NCBI GenBank assembly: GCA_905478335.1
Contig: CAJQIC010000017.1
Location: 1 to 64,000 of the forward strand
DNA from: an uncultured Bacteroidia bacterium
GTDB lineage: Bacteria; Bacteroidota; Bacteroidia; NS11-12g; UBA9320
Length of the DNA stretch: 64,000 nt
Reading direction: 5' to 3'
Every line of letters starts with the position of its first letter. The stretch's first letter is position 1. Below the pieces are notes generated by a model. The model saw only the letters and a list, made by a program, of their open reading frames with translations. It had not been told where the DNA came from and did no database searches. Position numbers and translations under genes: made by a program. Shown piece by piece: positions 7,294-16,276 of the stretch.

Positions 7294-9743
7294 ACACGCT
7301 TAACGCGTTGCGATACACTGGTCATAATCTCATACGGAATGGTGTTTGTTATTTTGGCGATATCCACTATGCTCGGTGATTTGCCAAAAACGATGACTTC
7401 GTCGCCTTCATTACAACTAATGTCGGTCACGTCGCACATGGTCATGTCCATGCAAATATTGCCTACAATGCGCGCTTCTTCATTGTTAATATTGAACCAA
7501 CCTTTCCCCCTGCTCAGTAATCGATTTAATCCGTCTGCATAGCCTATAGCTACTACAGCAATCTGACGGTCGTAGTCAACAGAATCCAAATTTCCATACC
7601 CAATGCCTTGACCTGCTTTTACCGTTCTTATTTGTGAAACGAAGGATTTTAGCGTGCTCACAGGTACGATGCGCTTCTGAGCCGATTGAGATGGATGGAA
7701 CCCGTATAAACCCACTCCGAGTCTTATCATGTCCATCTGTCCTTCTTTTAGTCGAATAGCTCCTGCTGAATTAGAAATGTGTTTTAATGGATTATAGCCC
7801 AAGCCGGATTTAAACGCAACGTGAAATGCGTTCAAACTAGCAATCTGGCTAATGCTAAGGATGTCGTGTTGAGGGTCTTCGGAAGCGGCAAAATGGCTAA
7901 AAATAGATTGAATGCGGATGCTTGGTTCGTTCTTGAGTACTCGGATTACCTCTTCGATTTCGTCTAAATCAAATCCAAGACGATTCATGCCAGTATTCAC
8001 TTCGATATGAGCCTTTGCTGTTTCAATGGCCTTACGTTTAACCGCTTTTACATACATTTTTAAACTCCTGAAGTTGTAGAGTTCAGGTTCTAAGGCATAG
8101 TCAAGCATCGCGTCGTATGAATCTTCATCGGAATTCATAACCATTATCGGGAGCTTTATTCCTTTTTTACGCAAAGCGATTCCCTCATCTGCATAGGCCA
8201 CACCGAGATAATCAATGTTGTTGAATTGGAGGAAATGAGCAATTTCGTCTCCGCCGCTCCCGTATGAAAATGCTTTAACCATCACCATAATCTTGGTAGA
8301 TGCGTCCACCAACGACTTAAAATAGTTCAAGTTTTGTTGAAGGGCATTTAAGTCAATTTCAAGAACGGTATTGTGCACTTTTAACTGAAGGAGTCGTTCA
8401 ATTTTTTCGAACTCAAAGGATCTACCCCCTTTAAGCAAAATAGCTTCGTTCGCGAAATCGGTTGTGTCAATATGGTCTAAGAAGTCTTGGGTAGAAGTGT
8501 AAAATGACTGCGATGGCAAATCAAACAGAAACTGGTGTTCAGTTATTCTTGGACCAATGCCTATTAGTTTTGAATACTGGTGTTTCTTTAAAAAGTTGTG
8601 GACGTTGGTGTATAAATCTCTGTCTGAAAGGCTAGACTGTTCTACGTCGGAGAGTATTATCGTTTTACTCAGTTGTGAATGACGTTGTGCAGCCCAATCT
8701 AAGGCGATTTCAATTGATGTAAGGTCTGAATTGTAAAAGTCTGAGATTAACTGGCAATCCTGAATGCCCGCCTTTTGATTTAAGCGCATCTCTATCGGGT
8801 GGAGGTTGGCCAATTCCGATATTACCGTTGATTGATCGGCATCTAAAAACAAGGACAACACCCATGCATGCATCGCATTTTCAAACGAAGCGTCATCTTC
8901 AAAAGGGATTGTTGCAACATGTTTTTTATTCCCAATCAATACTTTGACTTTGGTACTATTTTCTAAAGAGATTCGGTCTATAACCTTTACGTTTGATCTT
9001 ATGGAATCAGACCAGGTAAAAGGCGTGATTTTATTTTCTTCAACAAACCTGTCAATGATGTCCGTAAGTAAATTCTGTTCTCTGCGGTATATCAAAGTTT
9101 TGACATTGCGGAATAAGTGTAGTTTTTCGTAAATTTTTTCCGTTTCGTTAACAAAACCGGCCGAGTGTGCATCCCCAATATTGGTAAATATGCCTATCGT
9201 TGGGTCTATGATTTCTGCCAGTACCGACATTTCTCCTTTTTGAGATATCCCGGATTCAAATATGCCAAGTTGATTTAGTGGATTCAAGGGGAGGACAGAA
9301 AGTGGCACACCTACTTGGCTGTTATAGCTTTTCGGGTTTCTAGAAATGTTGTAGGTTTTGTAAAGCAATTGATAGCACCATTCTTTGACAATGGTTTTTC
9401 CGTTCGAACCGGTTATACCGACAATTGGAAAGTCAATTGTATGCCTGTGAAATTTGGCAATTTGTTGAAGCGCTTTGAGTACATGTGGAACGATAATATA
9501 GTTCCCAGAATCTGCATACAATCTAGGCTGATTATCTACCAAAAAATTTGAAAACCCAGCTTCAATTAGGGCCTCGATATAGTCATGTCCGTCGTGTTGC
9601 TCGCCAGTAATGGCACAAAACAGCGCACCTAGTGGGTTAGACTTCTTTCGACTATCAATGAATATGTCTTCAATGATGACACGCGGGTCGCCTATAACTT
9701 TCCCGTTAACAATTTCTGCTATTTTCGCAAGGCTGTATTGCAC
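7278..9743 (-). CDS. Bifunctional MurF-Alr: UDP-MurNAc-tripeptide:D-Ala-D-Ala ligase / alanine racemase
   Basis: A fusion of two consecutive steps of peptidoglycan precursor synthesis, known in Bacteroidota. With the GTG start the protein has 821 residues. Residues about 1-455 are MurF: ATP loop GITGSNGKT near 109-117, SYNSQVGVPLSVL near 140-152, and FESGIS near 162-167. Residues about 460-821 are a fold-type III alanine racemase: the PLP lysine is in MVMVKAFSYGSG (K490), and GYADGLNR and NICMDMTMCDVTD mark the C-terminal domain. An in-frame ATG at 9815 would add 24 residues unlike MurF N-termini. I prefer GTG at 9743 because the homologous region begins there (VQYSLAKIAEIVNG) and a -7 box lies 4 nt upstream. 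The gene is divergent from recX. Confidence 0.95.
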   Translation of the reverse strand: MQYSLAKIAEIVNGKVIGDPRVIIEDIFIDSRKKSNPLGALFCAITGEQHDGHDYIEALIEAGFSNFLVDNQPRLYADSGNYIIVPHVLKALQQIAKFHRHTIDFPIVGITGSNGKTIVKEWCYQLLYKTYNISRNPKSYNSQVGVPLSVLPLNPLNQLGIFESGISQKGEMSVLAEIIDPTIGIFTNIGDAHSAGFVNETEKIYEKLHLFRNVKTLIYRREQNLLTDIIDRFVEENKITPFTWSDSIRSNVKVIDRISLENSTKVKVLIGNKKHVATIPFEDDASFENAMHAWVLSLFLDADQSTVISELANLHPIEMRLNQKAGIQDCQLISDFYNSDLTSIEIALDWAAQRHSQLSKTIILSDVEQSSLSDRDLYTNVHNFLKKHQYSKLIGIGPRITEHQFLFDLPSQSFYTSTQDFLDHIDTTDFANEAILLKGGRSFEFEKIERLLQLKVHNTVLEIDLNALQQNLNYFKSLVDASTKIMVMVKAFSYGSGGDEIAHFLQFNNIDYLGVAYADEGIALRKKGIKLPIMVMNSDEDSYDAMLDYALEPELYNFRSLKMYVKAVKRKAIETAKAHIEVNTGMNRLGFDLDEIEEVIRVLKNEPSIRIQSIFSHFAASEDPQHDILSISQIASLNAFHVAFKSGLGYNPLKHISNSAGAIRLKEGQMDMIRLGVGLYGFHPSQSAQKRIVPVSTLKSFVSQIRTVKAGQGIGYGNLDSVDYDRQIAVVAIGYADGLNRLLSRGKGWFNINNEEARIVGNICMDMTMCDVTDISCNEGDEVIVFGKSPSIVDIAKITNTIPYEIMTSVSQRVKRVYSEE

Positions 9744-9747
9744 TAGG

Positions 9748-9755
9748 CAAAAATA
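9748..9755 (-). promoter_or_regulatory. -7 box 4 nt before the murF-alr GTG start
   Basis: On the minus strand TATTTTTG (9755-9748) is followed by 4 nt and then GTG at 9743. Transcription would start at or next to the start codon, so the mRNA is probably leaderless. The box would lie inside the coding region if the ATG at 9815 were used. Confidence 0.6.
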
Positions 9756-9817
9756 ACGAAGCTTGGGAGAGAAACAGCAATACCCGTTAATTGTAAATTC
9801 AGGCATATAGGTCAATA

Positions 9818-10312
9818 ATGTTTGACTCAGACCACAACATAAACCGCCCTAAAAAGGACTATAATCAGGCTTGGATAGCAATCCAAAAGTTTTGTGCGTA
9901 CCAAGAACGTTGTCATAAAGAAGTGCGCTCTAGATTATATGAATATGGTTTAGGAACAGAAGATGTCGAAGAGCTTATCTGTAAGCTTATAGAGGACAAC
10001 TACATCAACGAGGAGCGTTTTGCTATAGCCTATGCACGAGGCAAGTTTAGGGTTAAAAAATGGGGTCGACTTAAAATTGTTTCCGAACTCAAGTTTCGAC
10101 AGATCAGTCCGTTTTGTATTAAGAAGGGTTTGAAGGAGATAGATGACCAACTGTATGCAGAAACCTTACGTGATCTTGTTGTGAAAAAGGACCATGAATA
10201 CAGGTCTACCACCAATCGATTTGCACGAAACAAGAAGATTGCGAATTATTGCTTTAACAAAGGGTACGAGTCGGAGCTAATCTGGCAAGAAATACAGAAT
10301 CTAGGGAAATAA
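9818..10312 (+). CDS. recX: RecX-family regulatory protein
   Basis: A protein of 164 residues matching RecX, which binds and modulates RecA filaments. The N-terminal repeat motif is clear (FCAYQERCHKEVRSRLYEYG near residues 27-46), followed by IEDNYINEERFAIAYARGKF near 62-81 and WGRLKIVSELKFRQI near 87-101, the signature helices of RecX. The gene is divergent from murF-alr, with overlapping regulatory space, and is followed by a terminator hairpin shared with the convergent beta-barrel gene. No recA is in the window. Confidence 0.92.
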   Translation: MFDSDHNINRPKKDYNQAWIAIQKFCAYQERCHKEVRSRLYEYGLGTEDVEELICKLIEDNYINEERFAIAYARGKFRVKKWGRLKIVSELKFRQISPFCIKKGLKEIDDQLYAETLRDLVVKKDHEYRSTTNRFARNKKIANYCFNKGYESELIWQEIQNLGK

Positions 10313-10335
10313 AAAAAGGGCTCAAGGCCCTTTCT
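10313..10335. terminator. Bidirectional terminator between recX and the beta-barrel gene
   Basis: AAAGGGC (10315-10321) and GCCCTTT (10327-10333) form a 7-bp stem with a 5-nt loop. An A-run on one side and TTTCT on the other make it usable from both directions, and it lies between two convergent genes. Confidence 0.75.
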
Positions 10336-10358
10336 CTATAAAATTTTTGGTATATAAT

Positions 10359-11081
10359 CTAACGCTTATGGCGTGTTGTGTATTTACGTTTAGTCAGTTT
10401 TTGCGTAAAGAATACAGAAACCTGAATAGCACTATTATTTGCTGAATAACCAGCTCTTTTGTCAAAGTTCGAGAAGCCCATTAAGTAACGTGCATCTAAA
10501 CCAAGTCTTTTCATATCGTCCTCATCCATTTTGAAAGACATACCTAGTCCAGCCATAATGCCAAAATCGATAGCATTGTAATCTGTTGATGGGATGTCAG
10601 CATTAACAGCAGGAGTCACTTCAGTTGGAGTGGTTGTCTTTGTCCCTTGAGTTGCAGATAAAGCGTATCCAAAAAATCCACCACCATATAAATGAAACGA
10701 GGCTGATGATTTTTTCACTCTATAAGGAACGAGGTTGTCAGGCATGATTGGTTTTTCAAAGTTGATGTATACCGGAACCTGAACATACATGGAGTTCGTT
10801 GTTGTTTCCGTAGTTACGTCATTGACAATTAGCTTTTGCTTGTTACCCATTGTAGATACGGTCGCATCCATCTGAACAGACAACTTTTTCATAAACTGAT
10901 ATTTAGAAGTCAAACCACCGTGGAAACCCATTATTGAGATGTTGTCTACTCCAGATGTGTTATGTGACATGTTTGACATGTTTAATCCAGCTCTAGGCCC
11001 AAGATAAAACTGAGCAGAAGCAGTGCCAATGCTAAGCGCTATAACACTTACCAAAGCGATTATTTTATTCATTTTGTTCAT
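10359..11081 (-). CDS. Outer-membrane beta-barrel protein (PorT/OMP_b-brl-like)
   Basis: A secreted protein of 240 residues. A signal peptide occupies about residues 1-23 (KIIALVSVIALSIGTASAQ), followed by FYLGPRAGLNMSNMSH, the typical start of the PorT/opacity-type barrels of Bacteroidota. Alternating hydrophobic strands run to the C-terminus, with VSVFFTQKLTKRKY near the end. It probably sits in the outer membrane; its role is unknown. It has a promoter-like box upstream and a terminator downstream, so it is probably monocistronic. Confidence 0.8.
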   Translation of the reverse strand: MNKMNKIIALVSVIALSIGTASAQFYLGPRAGLNMSNMSHNTSGVDNISIMGFHGGLTSKYQFMKKLSVQMDATVSTMGNKQKLIVNDVTTETTTNSMYVQVPVYINFEKPIMPDNLVPYRVKKSSASFHLYGGGFFGYALSATQGTKTTTPTEVTPAVNADIPSTDYNAIDFGIMAGLGMSFKMDEDDMKRLGLDARYLMGFSNFDKRAGYSANNSAIQVSVFFTQKLTKRKYTTRHKR

Positions 11082-11107
11082 AATTTTTGAGATAGTTCGA
11101 ACTGTTG

Positions 11108-11115
11108 CAAATATA
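11108..11115 (-). promoter_or_regulatory. -7 box of the beta-barrel gene
   Basis: On the minus strand TATATTTG (11115-11108) matches TAnnTTTG exactly and lies 26 nt before the ATG at 11081. Confidence 0.55.
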
Positions 11116-11173
11116 TACTAACAAACGTATCGAACGAAAATTTGGTATGAATTAACATGTAATTGGTCAATGA

Positions 11174-11208
11174 TTTGGTTTAACTAAGCAACCAGTGGGT
11201 TAATTTTG
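11174..11208 (+). promoter_or_regulatory. Putative lptB promoter
   Basis: TTTG (11174-11177) and TAATTTTG (11201-11208) are separated by 23 nt, slightly more than the usual Bacteroidota spacing. The -7 box lies 32 nt before the lptB ATG. Confidence 0.5.
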
Positions 11209-11240
11209 TCATCTTAAGAAGGTCATTCACAGTTCAACTA

Positions 11241-11963
11241 ATGAAATTAAGAGCAGAAAACTTAGTCAAGCAGTATAAACGGAGAAAGGTGGTTAATCAA
11301 GTTAGTCTCGAAGTTAACCAAGGTGAAATTGTCGGATTGCTTGGGCCAAACGGTGCTGGTAAAACAACCACGTTTTATATGGTTGTTGGGCTTATCAAGG
11401 CTGATGAAGGCAAGGTGTTTTTAGACAATCAAGAAATTACCAACCAGGCCATGTATCAACGTGCACGAAAAGGCGTTGGTTATTTGCCTCAAGAAGCTTC
11501 TGTTTTTAGAAATCTTACAGTAGAGGATAATATCAAAGCCGTGCTGGAGTTAACGACAATGTCAAAACAGGAACAAGTAGAACAACTGGAATCTTTAATC
11601 AATGAATTTAGCTTGAACAAGGTTCGGAAGAATATGGGAAATGTGCTGTCTGGTGGAGAACGTCGTAGAACGGAAATTGCTAGAGCCTTAGCCGTAAGCC
11701 CTAATTTTATTTTGTTGGATGAGCCTTTTGCAGGCGTTGATCCAATTGCTGTAGAAGACATACAAGAGATTATCAGAAAATTGACAAAAAAGAACATTGG
11801 GGTTTTGATTACCGACCATAATGTACATGAGACGTTAAATATTACGGATCGGGCTTATTTGCTTTTTGAAGGTGAAATATTGATGGCTGGAACTGCACAA
11901 GAACTGGCTGACGACGAAAGGGTACGGTCCGTATACCTGGGTAAAAACTTCGAACTTAGATGA
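11241..11963 (+). CDS. lptB: LPS export ABC transporter ATP-binding protein LptB
   Basis: The cytoplasmic ATPase that drives LptFG and the Lpt bridge to move lipopolysaccharide to the outer membrane. At 240 residues it has standard length. Walker A is [10 protein letters not shown] near 35-44, the Q-loop is in [14 protein letters not shown] (typical of LptB), the ABC signature is [15 protein letters not shown] near 135-149, Walker B is [13 protein letters not shown], and the H-loop is [10 protein letters not shown]. Its stop overlaps the start of the next gene (ATGA), so the downstream genes are probably translated from the same mRNA. Confidence 0.96.
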   Translation: MKLRAENLVKQYKRRKVVNQVSLEVNQGEIVGLLGPNGAGKTTTFYMVVGLIKADEGKVFLDNQEITNQAMYQRARKGVGYLPQEASVFRNLTVEDNIKAVLELTTMSKQEQVEQLESLINEFSLNKVRKNMGNVLSGGERRRTEIARALAVSPNFILLDEPFAGVDPIAVEDIQEIIRKLTKKNIGVLITDHNVHETLNITDRAYLLFEGEILMAGTAQELADDERVRSVYLGKNFELR

Positions 11964-12490
11964 TACGTAAAACGATATTTACTTTATGTCTCCTAATTAT
12001 TGGAGGTAGTTTTATTTCTGTCGGGAAAAGCAAGAATAATGGGTTTTACGGCTACAAAGGTGCGGGCAAAATCATTTCGAAGTTGCAACGCACAATCCTT
12101 GAAGAGGACGCAGATTTTATTTATGGGTTTCAATCTTATAACCAAAATCAAATAACCGGGTCAGCCTGTTTTTATAACCAACCAAGCAATACACTGCACT
12201 ATGTATTGACGAATGAAAACGGACACACACTTCATTTTCTTATACCTATTTTAAACCTAGATCACGTAAATAGTGTCGCAGACCAGGATGCAGATAAATC
12301 GTTTATAGAGTTGGTATATTCTGATCAGCTGGGCATGAAGGTTAAAGAGCATAATGCTAAGAGTAGGATAATTTTTAGCTTACAATTTACTTCATTTCAA
12401 CTGCCAGTGGGTAAGTCAATAGATCCTAACGATTTGTTAAAGCTATTCAATTCCCTCATTAAGAAAGCCAATAAATATCAAGGCGGCTAA
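11960..12490 (+). CDS. Secreted protein of unknown function after lptB
   Basis: I do not recognise this protein of 176 residues. Its first 22 residues ([20 protein letters not shown]) look like a signal peptide, without a lipobox. The mature part has few motifs; [18 protein letters not shown] follows the signal. It starts on the ATGA overlap with lptB and ends on a TAATG overlap with the redoxin gene, so it is part of a tight operon. No function is assigned. Confidence 0.75.
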   Translation: MIRKTIFTLCLLIIGGSFISVGKSKNNGFYGYKGAGKIISKLQRTILEEDADFIYGFQSYNQNQITGSACFYNQPSNTLHYVLTNENGHTLHFLIPILNLDHVNSVADQDADKSFIELVYSDQLGMKVKEHNAKSRIIFSLQFTSFQLPVGKSIDPNDLLKLFNSLIKKANKYQGG

Positions 12491-13029
12491 TGGTCAGATT
12501 CGGCGTCATATTGACCGTTGTACTGCTCACATCGTGTGGAACTAAGATAGATATTCCCGTTACAACTGAAGGCGCTAAACTGGATATTTCAGGTCAAAAA
12601 GTAGCCTTAATGTGGTTAGCACCTGATTGCCCTTTGTGTCAATTATACAGCACTAGTTTCTGTGAACTTGCTGCTTCTTCAACAAAGGATATATCCTTTT
12701 ATGGCGTTCTTCCTGGCAATCATTATGGTGAAGAGGAGATACGTCATTTTAAAGATTCTTTTGCTTTTAACTTAGATATTATTGCAGACAAAGATTACGG
12801 GCTGTCTAAAAAGCTTTCCGCGACAATAACACCCGAATTTTTTCTATTGGATTCTGGTTATCAAGTGCTTTATTCTGGGAAATTTGACGATTGGGCAACA
12901 GACCTAAGTCAAAAGAAATTGAAGCCCTCTGCACATTATTTTAAGGACGCGATCCAGGCGTTTTCCAATGGTACTAAGATTGAAATCGACCATGTCGACC
13001 CAGTTGGGTGCACAATTGAATATGATTAA
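12490..13029 (+). CDS. Redoxin/thioredoxin-fold lipoprotein with CxxC
   Basis: A lipoprotein of 179 residues. The signal peptide ends in a lipobox (LLTSC, Cys16). The mature domain has a thioredoxin-type active site, WLAPDCPLC, with C47 and C50, then FYGVLPGNHYGEEEI and a cis-proline-like TPEFFLLD segment, fitting the AhpC/TSA or redoxin branch. It would be a periplasmic thiol-disulfide protein anchored to a membrane. The next gene, 32 nt on, encodes a cytochrome c/copper monooxygenase-like protein, so a role in handling its cysteines or metal is possible but inferred. Confidence 0.8.
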   Translation: MVRFGVILTVVLLTSCGTKIDIPVTTEGAKLDISGQKVALMWLAPDCPLCQLYSTSFCELAASSTKDISFYGVLPGNHYGEEEIRHFKDSFAFNLDIIADKDYGLSKKLSATITPEFFLLDSGYQVLYSGKFDDWATDLSQKKLKPSAHYFKDAIQAFSNGTKIEIDHVDPVGCTIEYD

Positions 13030-13061
13030 GTCTTATCCAGTGTAATTTTTAAGTTTGTACC

Positions 13062-14492
13062 ATGGCGAACAAAGTCAGCAAAAAAAAACTTCTTGTCTTA
13101 ATCATCTTATCGTTTGGCTTAACGATGTTGGTGTATAACCCGATAAAGAAAGCTTTAGTAGCACCCAAGAAGTCAAAAACAACCGCAGTGCCAACTCAGG
13201 TATTTTACGCGAATCACATCGCTACAATTTTGAATGATCACTGCATCACCTGTCATAGGTCAAATGGGAGCGCTCCATTTACATTAGACGCATACAACAA
13301 AGTATTTCGAAAAAAGACCACCATGAGAAAGGTGATTGAAAAAGGAATAATGCCGCCGTGGCCAGCCGACCCGACTTACAGTCACTTTATTGGTGAAAAT
13401 ATTCTTACAGACGTTGAAAAGAAAACGATTTACCGGTGGATTGAACAAGGAGCCCGCTTTGGTGATAGTTCAAAACTACCTGAGGTGCCCAATTATAGCG
13501 CGGTATCAAATTTGGGTACACCTGATGTAACAGTATCAATGGATTCCATCTTGGTTCCAGGGAACAACTTGGATAAGTTTTTTGTGGTTAAATCCCCATT
13601 CGAAATACCTCAAGATACATTTATACGCGCAATTGAGTTTGTTCCAGGACCAAATCAAATGGTACATCATTTAAATGCAGACTTGATTTTATTTGACGAC
13701 AATAAAAAGGCAAATGTTTTTGACGGCATTCGTGTGGTTGATGAAGAAATTCATCCTGAAGAATATGAACTGGCCTATAAAGCTTTGAAAACACATCACG
13801 ATGATGGGTCTGTGCCTTTCTTTTATCACAGCGCAGTAAACTATCTACCTGGAGTTGTAGGCACTATTTATCCGGAAGGTATCGGTGGATATCGCGTCAA
13901 TAAAAAAGGCGCATTCTTTGCAAGAGACATTCATTACGCGCCCATTCAAAAAGACCAATGGGATCACAGTCATTATAACATATTCTATAGTAAAACCGCG
14001 CCAACTAGGTTGACTCAAGAAATGATGCTTGGAACCAATGGGTTAAGTCCCATTCGTCCTCAGTTGGTTATCCCCGCAGATTCGATTAAAACTTTCTCTA
14101 CCCGGTATAGAATTCACGCAGACATGTCGGTTCTGACAATCAACCCGCACATGCACTTGTTGGGTAAGTCTCTAAAAGCGTTTGCTGTTACTAAAACAAA
14201 CGACACCATTCCGCTAATCAGAATCAATAGCTGGGATTTTAGGTGGCAGTATTTTTATACCTTTCCAAACATATTGAAACTACCTGAAGGTTCTGTGATT
14301 GTGGTTGAGGCTACGTTCGACAATACCGTTAACAACAAAAACAACCCCAATAATCCTCCAATTACTGTGTCTGAGCGTTACGACGGAGATGGCGCATTGA
14401 TGCGCACAACAGATGAGATGTTTCAGTTTATCATTACGTATTTAGACTACAAAGAGGCTGACGAGCAAATATCGTTAGATCCAGGGCTGTGA
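13062..14492 (+). CDS. Cytochrome c / copper type II monooxygenase-like protein
   Basis: A protein of 476 residues with an N-terminal membrane anchor or signal (about 9-25). A c-type heme site, CITCH (C61-H65), is followed by IMPPWPADP, whose Met97 is a likely axial ligand, ending near residue 135. The rest resembles the copper type II ascorbate-dependent monooxygenase fold (PHM/DBH-like): MVHHLNADL (H202-H203) and INPHMHLLGKS (H363, H365) match the two copper-binding motif types, with H291 in DIHYAP as another candidate. It would act in the periplasm or on the surface. The substrate is unknown. Its last 18 nt overlap the convergent barrel gene. Confidence 0.8.
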   Translation: MANKVSKKKLLVLIILSFGLTMLVYNPIKKALVAPKKSKTTAVPTQVFYANHIATILNDHCITCHRSNGSAPFTLDAYNKVFRKKTTMRKVIEKGIMPPWPADPTYSHFIGENILTDVEKKTIYRWIEQGARFGDSSKLPEVPNYSAVSNLGTPDVTVSMDSILVPGNNLDKFFVVKSPFEIPQDTFIRAIEFVPGPNQMVHHLNADLILFDDNKKANVFDGIRVVDEEIHPEEYELAYKALKTHHDDGSVPFFYHSAVNYLPGVVGTIYPEGIGGYRVNKKGAFFARDIHYAPIQKDQWDHSHYNIFYSKTAPTRLTQEMMLGTNGLSPIRPQLVIPADSIKTFSTRYRIHADMSVLTINPHMHLLGKSLKAFAVTKTNDTIPLIRINSWDFRWQYFYTFPNILKLPEGSVIVVEATFDNTVNNKNNPNNPPITVSERYDGDGALMRTTDEMFQFIITYLDYKEADEQISLDPGL

Positions 14493-15284
14493 TAGAAATC
14501 GATTTATGGAAAACCTATACGTTAGGTCAATACCAACAAATGATTTTTGATATTTAAATTCAGCTACATCGCCAAACATAAAGTTGTAGGGTTCTATAAT
14601 CTGTTGACCAGAATGACAAACTCTTAAGTCAATAAGGAACATGCGATGCGCATCTATTTTCGTACTAAACCCAATACTATATACGGCATTAAATTGAAGG
14701 TCTTGTTTTTGACGTGGGGCTGGGCCAAATGAAAAAGGGTCAAATGCAGTCCCAACCACCTGCCTAGGTTGTGTAATGCCATCTTGCGTTACGACAGCAC
14801 TATGCCCCAGTTTGTTGGCGTTAATGTACATGTCTTGAATGTTTGCCCCTAGTCCAAACCTAATATCCCACTTCTTATTTAACTCAGTCTGGCGAACCAG
14901 GCCAACACCGGCTTCGAACCCTGCGGCATACCGTTCGAAATCCCACGAAACATCGTGGTCAAACCCATGAATATCTTTTGGCATTCTAGCACTGTATCTG
15001 AGCGGTACGCTAAACAAATTGCCGCTCGCTTGTAAAATCCATTGAACTTTGGAGCTGTCGATTCGATTCAAGCCAAAATCAAGTCCAAAACCCAGTCCAA
15101 TGGAATGAGACTGTTGTCCATTAAATTTTAACTCCTGAATATTAGCTGAGCATTCCGGTTTTTCAAATATTTTTTGTGTAATCGATGCCCTGGCGTGAAC
15201 GGGCAATCGATTTTGCCCAAAGCTGTTTTGCGCAAATAATGACAATAGGCTTAAAACGGTGAGACAAATTAGTTTGGTTTGCAT
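14475..15284 (-). CDS. Secreted outer-membrane beta-barrel-like protein
   Basis: A protein of 269 residues with a signal peptide (KLICLTVLSLLSLFAQNSFGQ, about 1-23) and many alternating strands ending in VGIDLTYRF, as in outer-membrane barrels. I do not recognise a named family. Its ATG overlaps the stop of the upstream LuxE-like gene by one base, so the two form an operon. Its 3' end overlaps the cytochrome gene by 18 nt. Confidence 0.65.
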   Translation of the reverse strand: MQTKLICLTVLSLLSLFAQNSFGQNRLPVHARASITQKIFEKPECSANIQELKFNGQQSHSIGLGFGLDFGLNRIDSSKVQWILQASGNLFSVPLRYSARMPKDIHGFDHDVSWDFERYAAGFEAGVGLVRQTELNKKWDIRFGLGANIQDMYINANKLGHSAVVTQDGITQPRQVVGTAFDPFSFGPAPRQKQDLQFNAVYSIGFSTKIDAHRMFLIDLRVCHSGQQIIEPYNFMFGDVAEFKYQKSFVGIDLTYRFSINRFLSQPWI

Positions 15285-16276
15285 TAGGCGATCAATAAAT
15301 TACAACCACGTTGTTCACTGTAGTCGTAACGTCCAAGTACTTCAAAGCTATCATCTTTGTGCATTTTCCCAACATCTGAAGTTGCAATAAAACTGCAAGT
15401 TTCAATGTTGGCCAAATCGATGACACGAATCAAACCTGTTTTGCTAAGCTTGGCTTGTGTGAATGGATCATCCAATTGGCTTAAGGATACATGCATCCAA
15501 GGTGGTGCGACAAAACTGTTCTTATTGGTTAAGTATGCTTGAGAGAACAACTCGGTCATACCGTATTCTGAATGAATCTTGGCACCAGGGAATGCGCTTC
15601 CAATTTTATAATGCAGTTCCGCACGTGTAACTTCTTTTTGCCTTCCTTTCATGCCGCCAGTTTCGAGGATGGTCAAGTGATTGAAAGACTCTTTAAAGGA
15701 GAGGGTGAGATCTATTAAGGCAAAGCTCACGCCAATAAGCAGTGTTTTCTTGCCTTGCGACTCGTTGTATTTTAAGCGGCTGTCTAAAGAGTCATCTTCA
15801 TCTAAATAGTAGCCACTGTTTTCATTTTCCGAAAGCTTAATCAATTGGTCGACCATGGCAATCAGAGAGGAATGCTCGTTTTCTAGATAATTTGGCAACA
15901 ATGCCATTATGCACCAATCGTTTATACTACCATAAACCCGTTCAAAACCAGAAGTGAAAGAGTGGTAGTACCAGGCAGGGTCATTGATGTAGTGTTTGCT
16001 AGTGTTGAGCCCAGTTGTGGAGCTACTTTCGAAATATTCAGTGCTTTCAGTAACCCAGTTGCCAGAGATAACTTGATGTTTTTTGAAAAGCTCTATAGGT
16101 AAAAATGGAATGTTACTGTAATGCGTTATTTCCTCAGGGTTGCCTGTAAGATGGTCAAGAAACTTTCGATAAACAGCATTTTCTTGCGCTTGATAACGAA
16201 ATATTTCAAGCGCAATTTCGTTAAAATTGTGTTTATTTACATTAAATACATCGCTATACGACACTGGCAGATTCAT
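15284..16276 (-). CDS. LuxE/PaaK-like acyl-adenylating enzyme
   Basis: A cytoplasmic enzyme of 330 residues resembling LuxE acyl-protein synthetases and the PaaK branch of adenylate-forming enzymes, common and uncharacterised in Bacteroidota. The phosphate-binding loop is SSSTTGLNTSKH (residues 84-95), and HSEYGMTELFSQAY (YGMTE at 238-242) is the adenylation motif. It probably activates a fatty or aryl acid and passes it to a carrier or a protein thiol; the acid is unknown. I chose ATG 16276 (MNLPVSYSDV) over the upstream TTG because a TAATTTTG box lies 6 nt before it. The start codon overlaps that of the divergent lipoprotein gene. Confidence 0.78.
   Translation of the reverse strand: MNLPVSYSDVFNVNKHNFNEIALEIFRYQAQENAVYRKFLDHLTGNPEEITHYSNIPFLPIELFKKHQVISGNWVTESTEYFESSSTTGLNTSKHYINDPAWYYHSFTSGFERVYGSINDWCIMALLPNYLENEHSSLIAMVDQLIKLSENENSGYYLDEDDSLDSRLKYNESQGKKTLLIGVSFALIDLTLSFKESFNHLTILETGGMKGRQKEVTRAELHYKIGSAFPGAKIHSEYGMTELFSQAYLTNKNSFVAPPWMHVSLSQLDDPFTQAKLSKTGLIRVIDLANIETCSFIATSDVGKMHKDDSFEVLGRYDYSEQRGCNLLIA

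Noticed and set aside
9744-9815. ATG at 9815 as the start of murF-alr
   Set aside because: It would add 24 residues unlike MurF and run through the -7 box at 9748-9755; GTG 9743 fits better.
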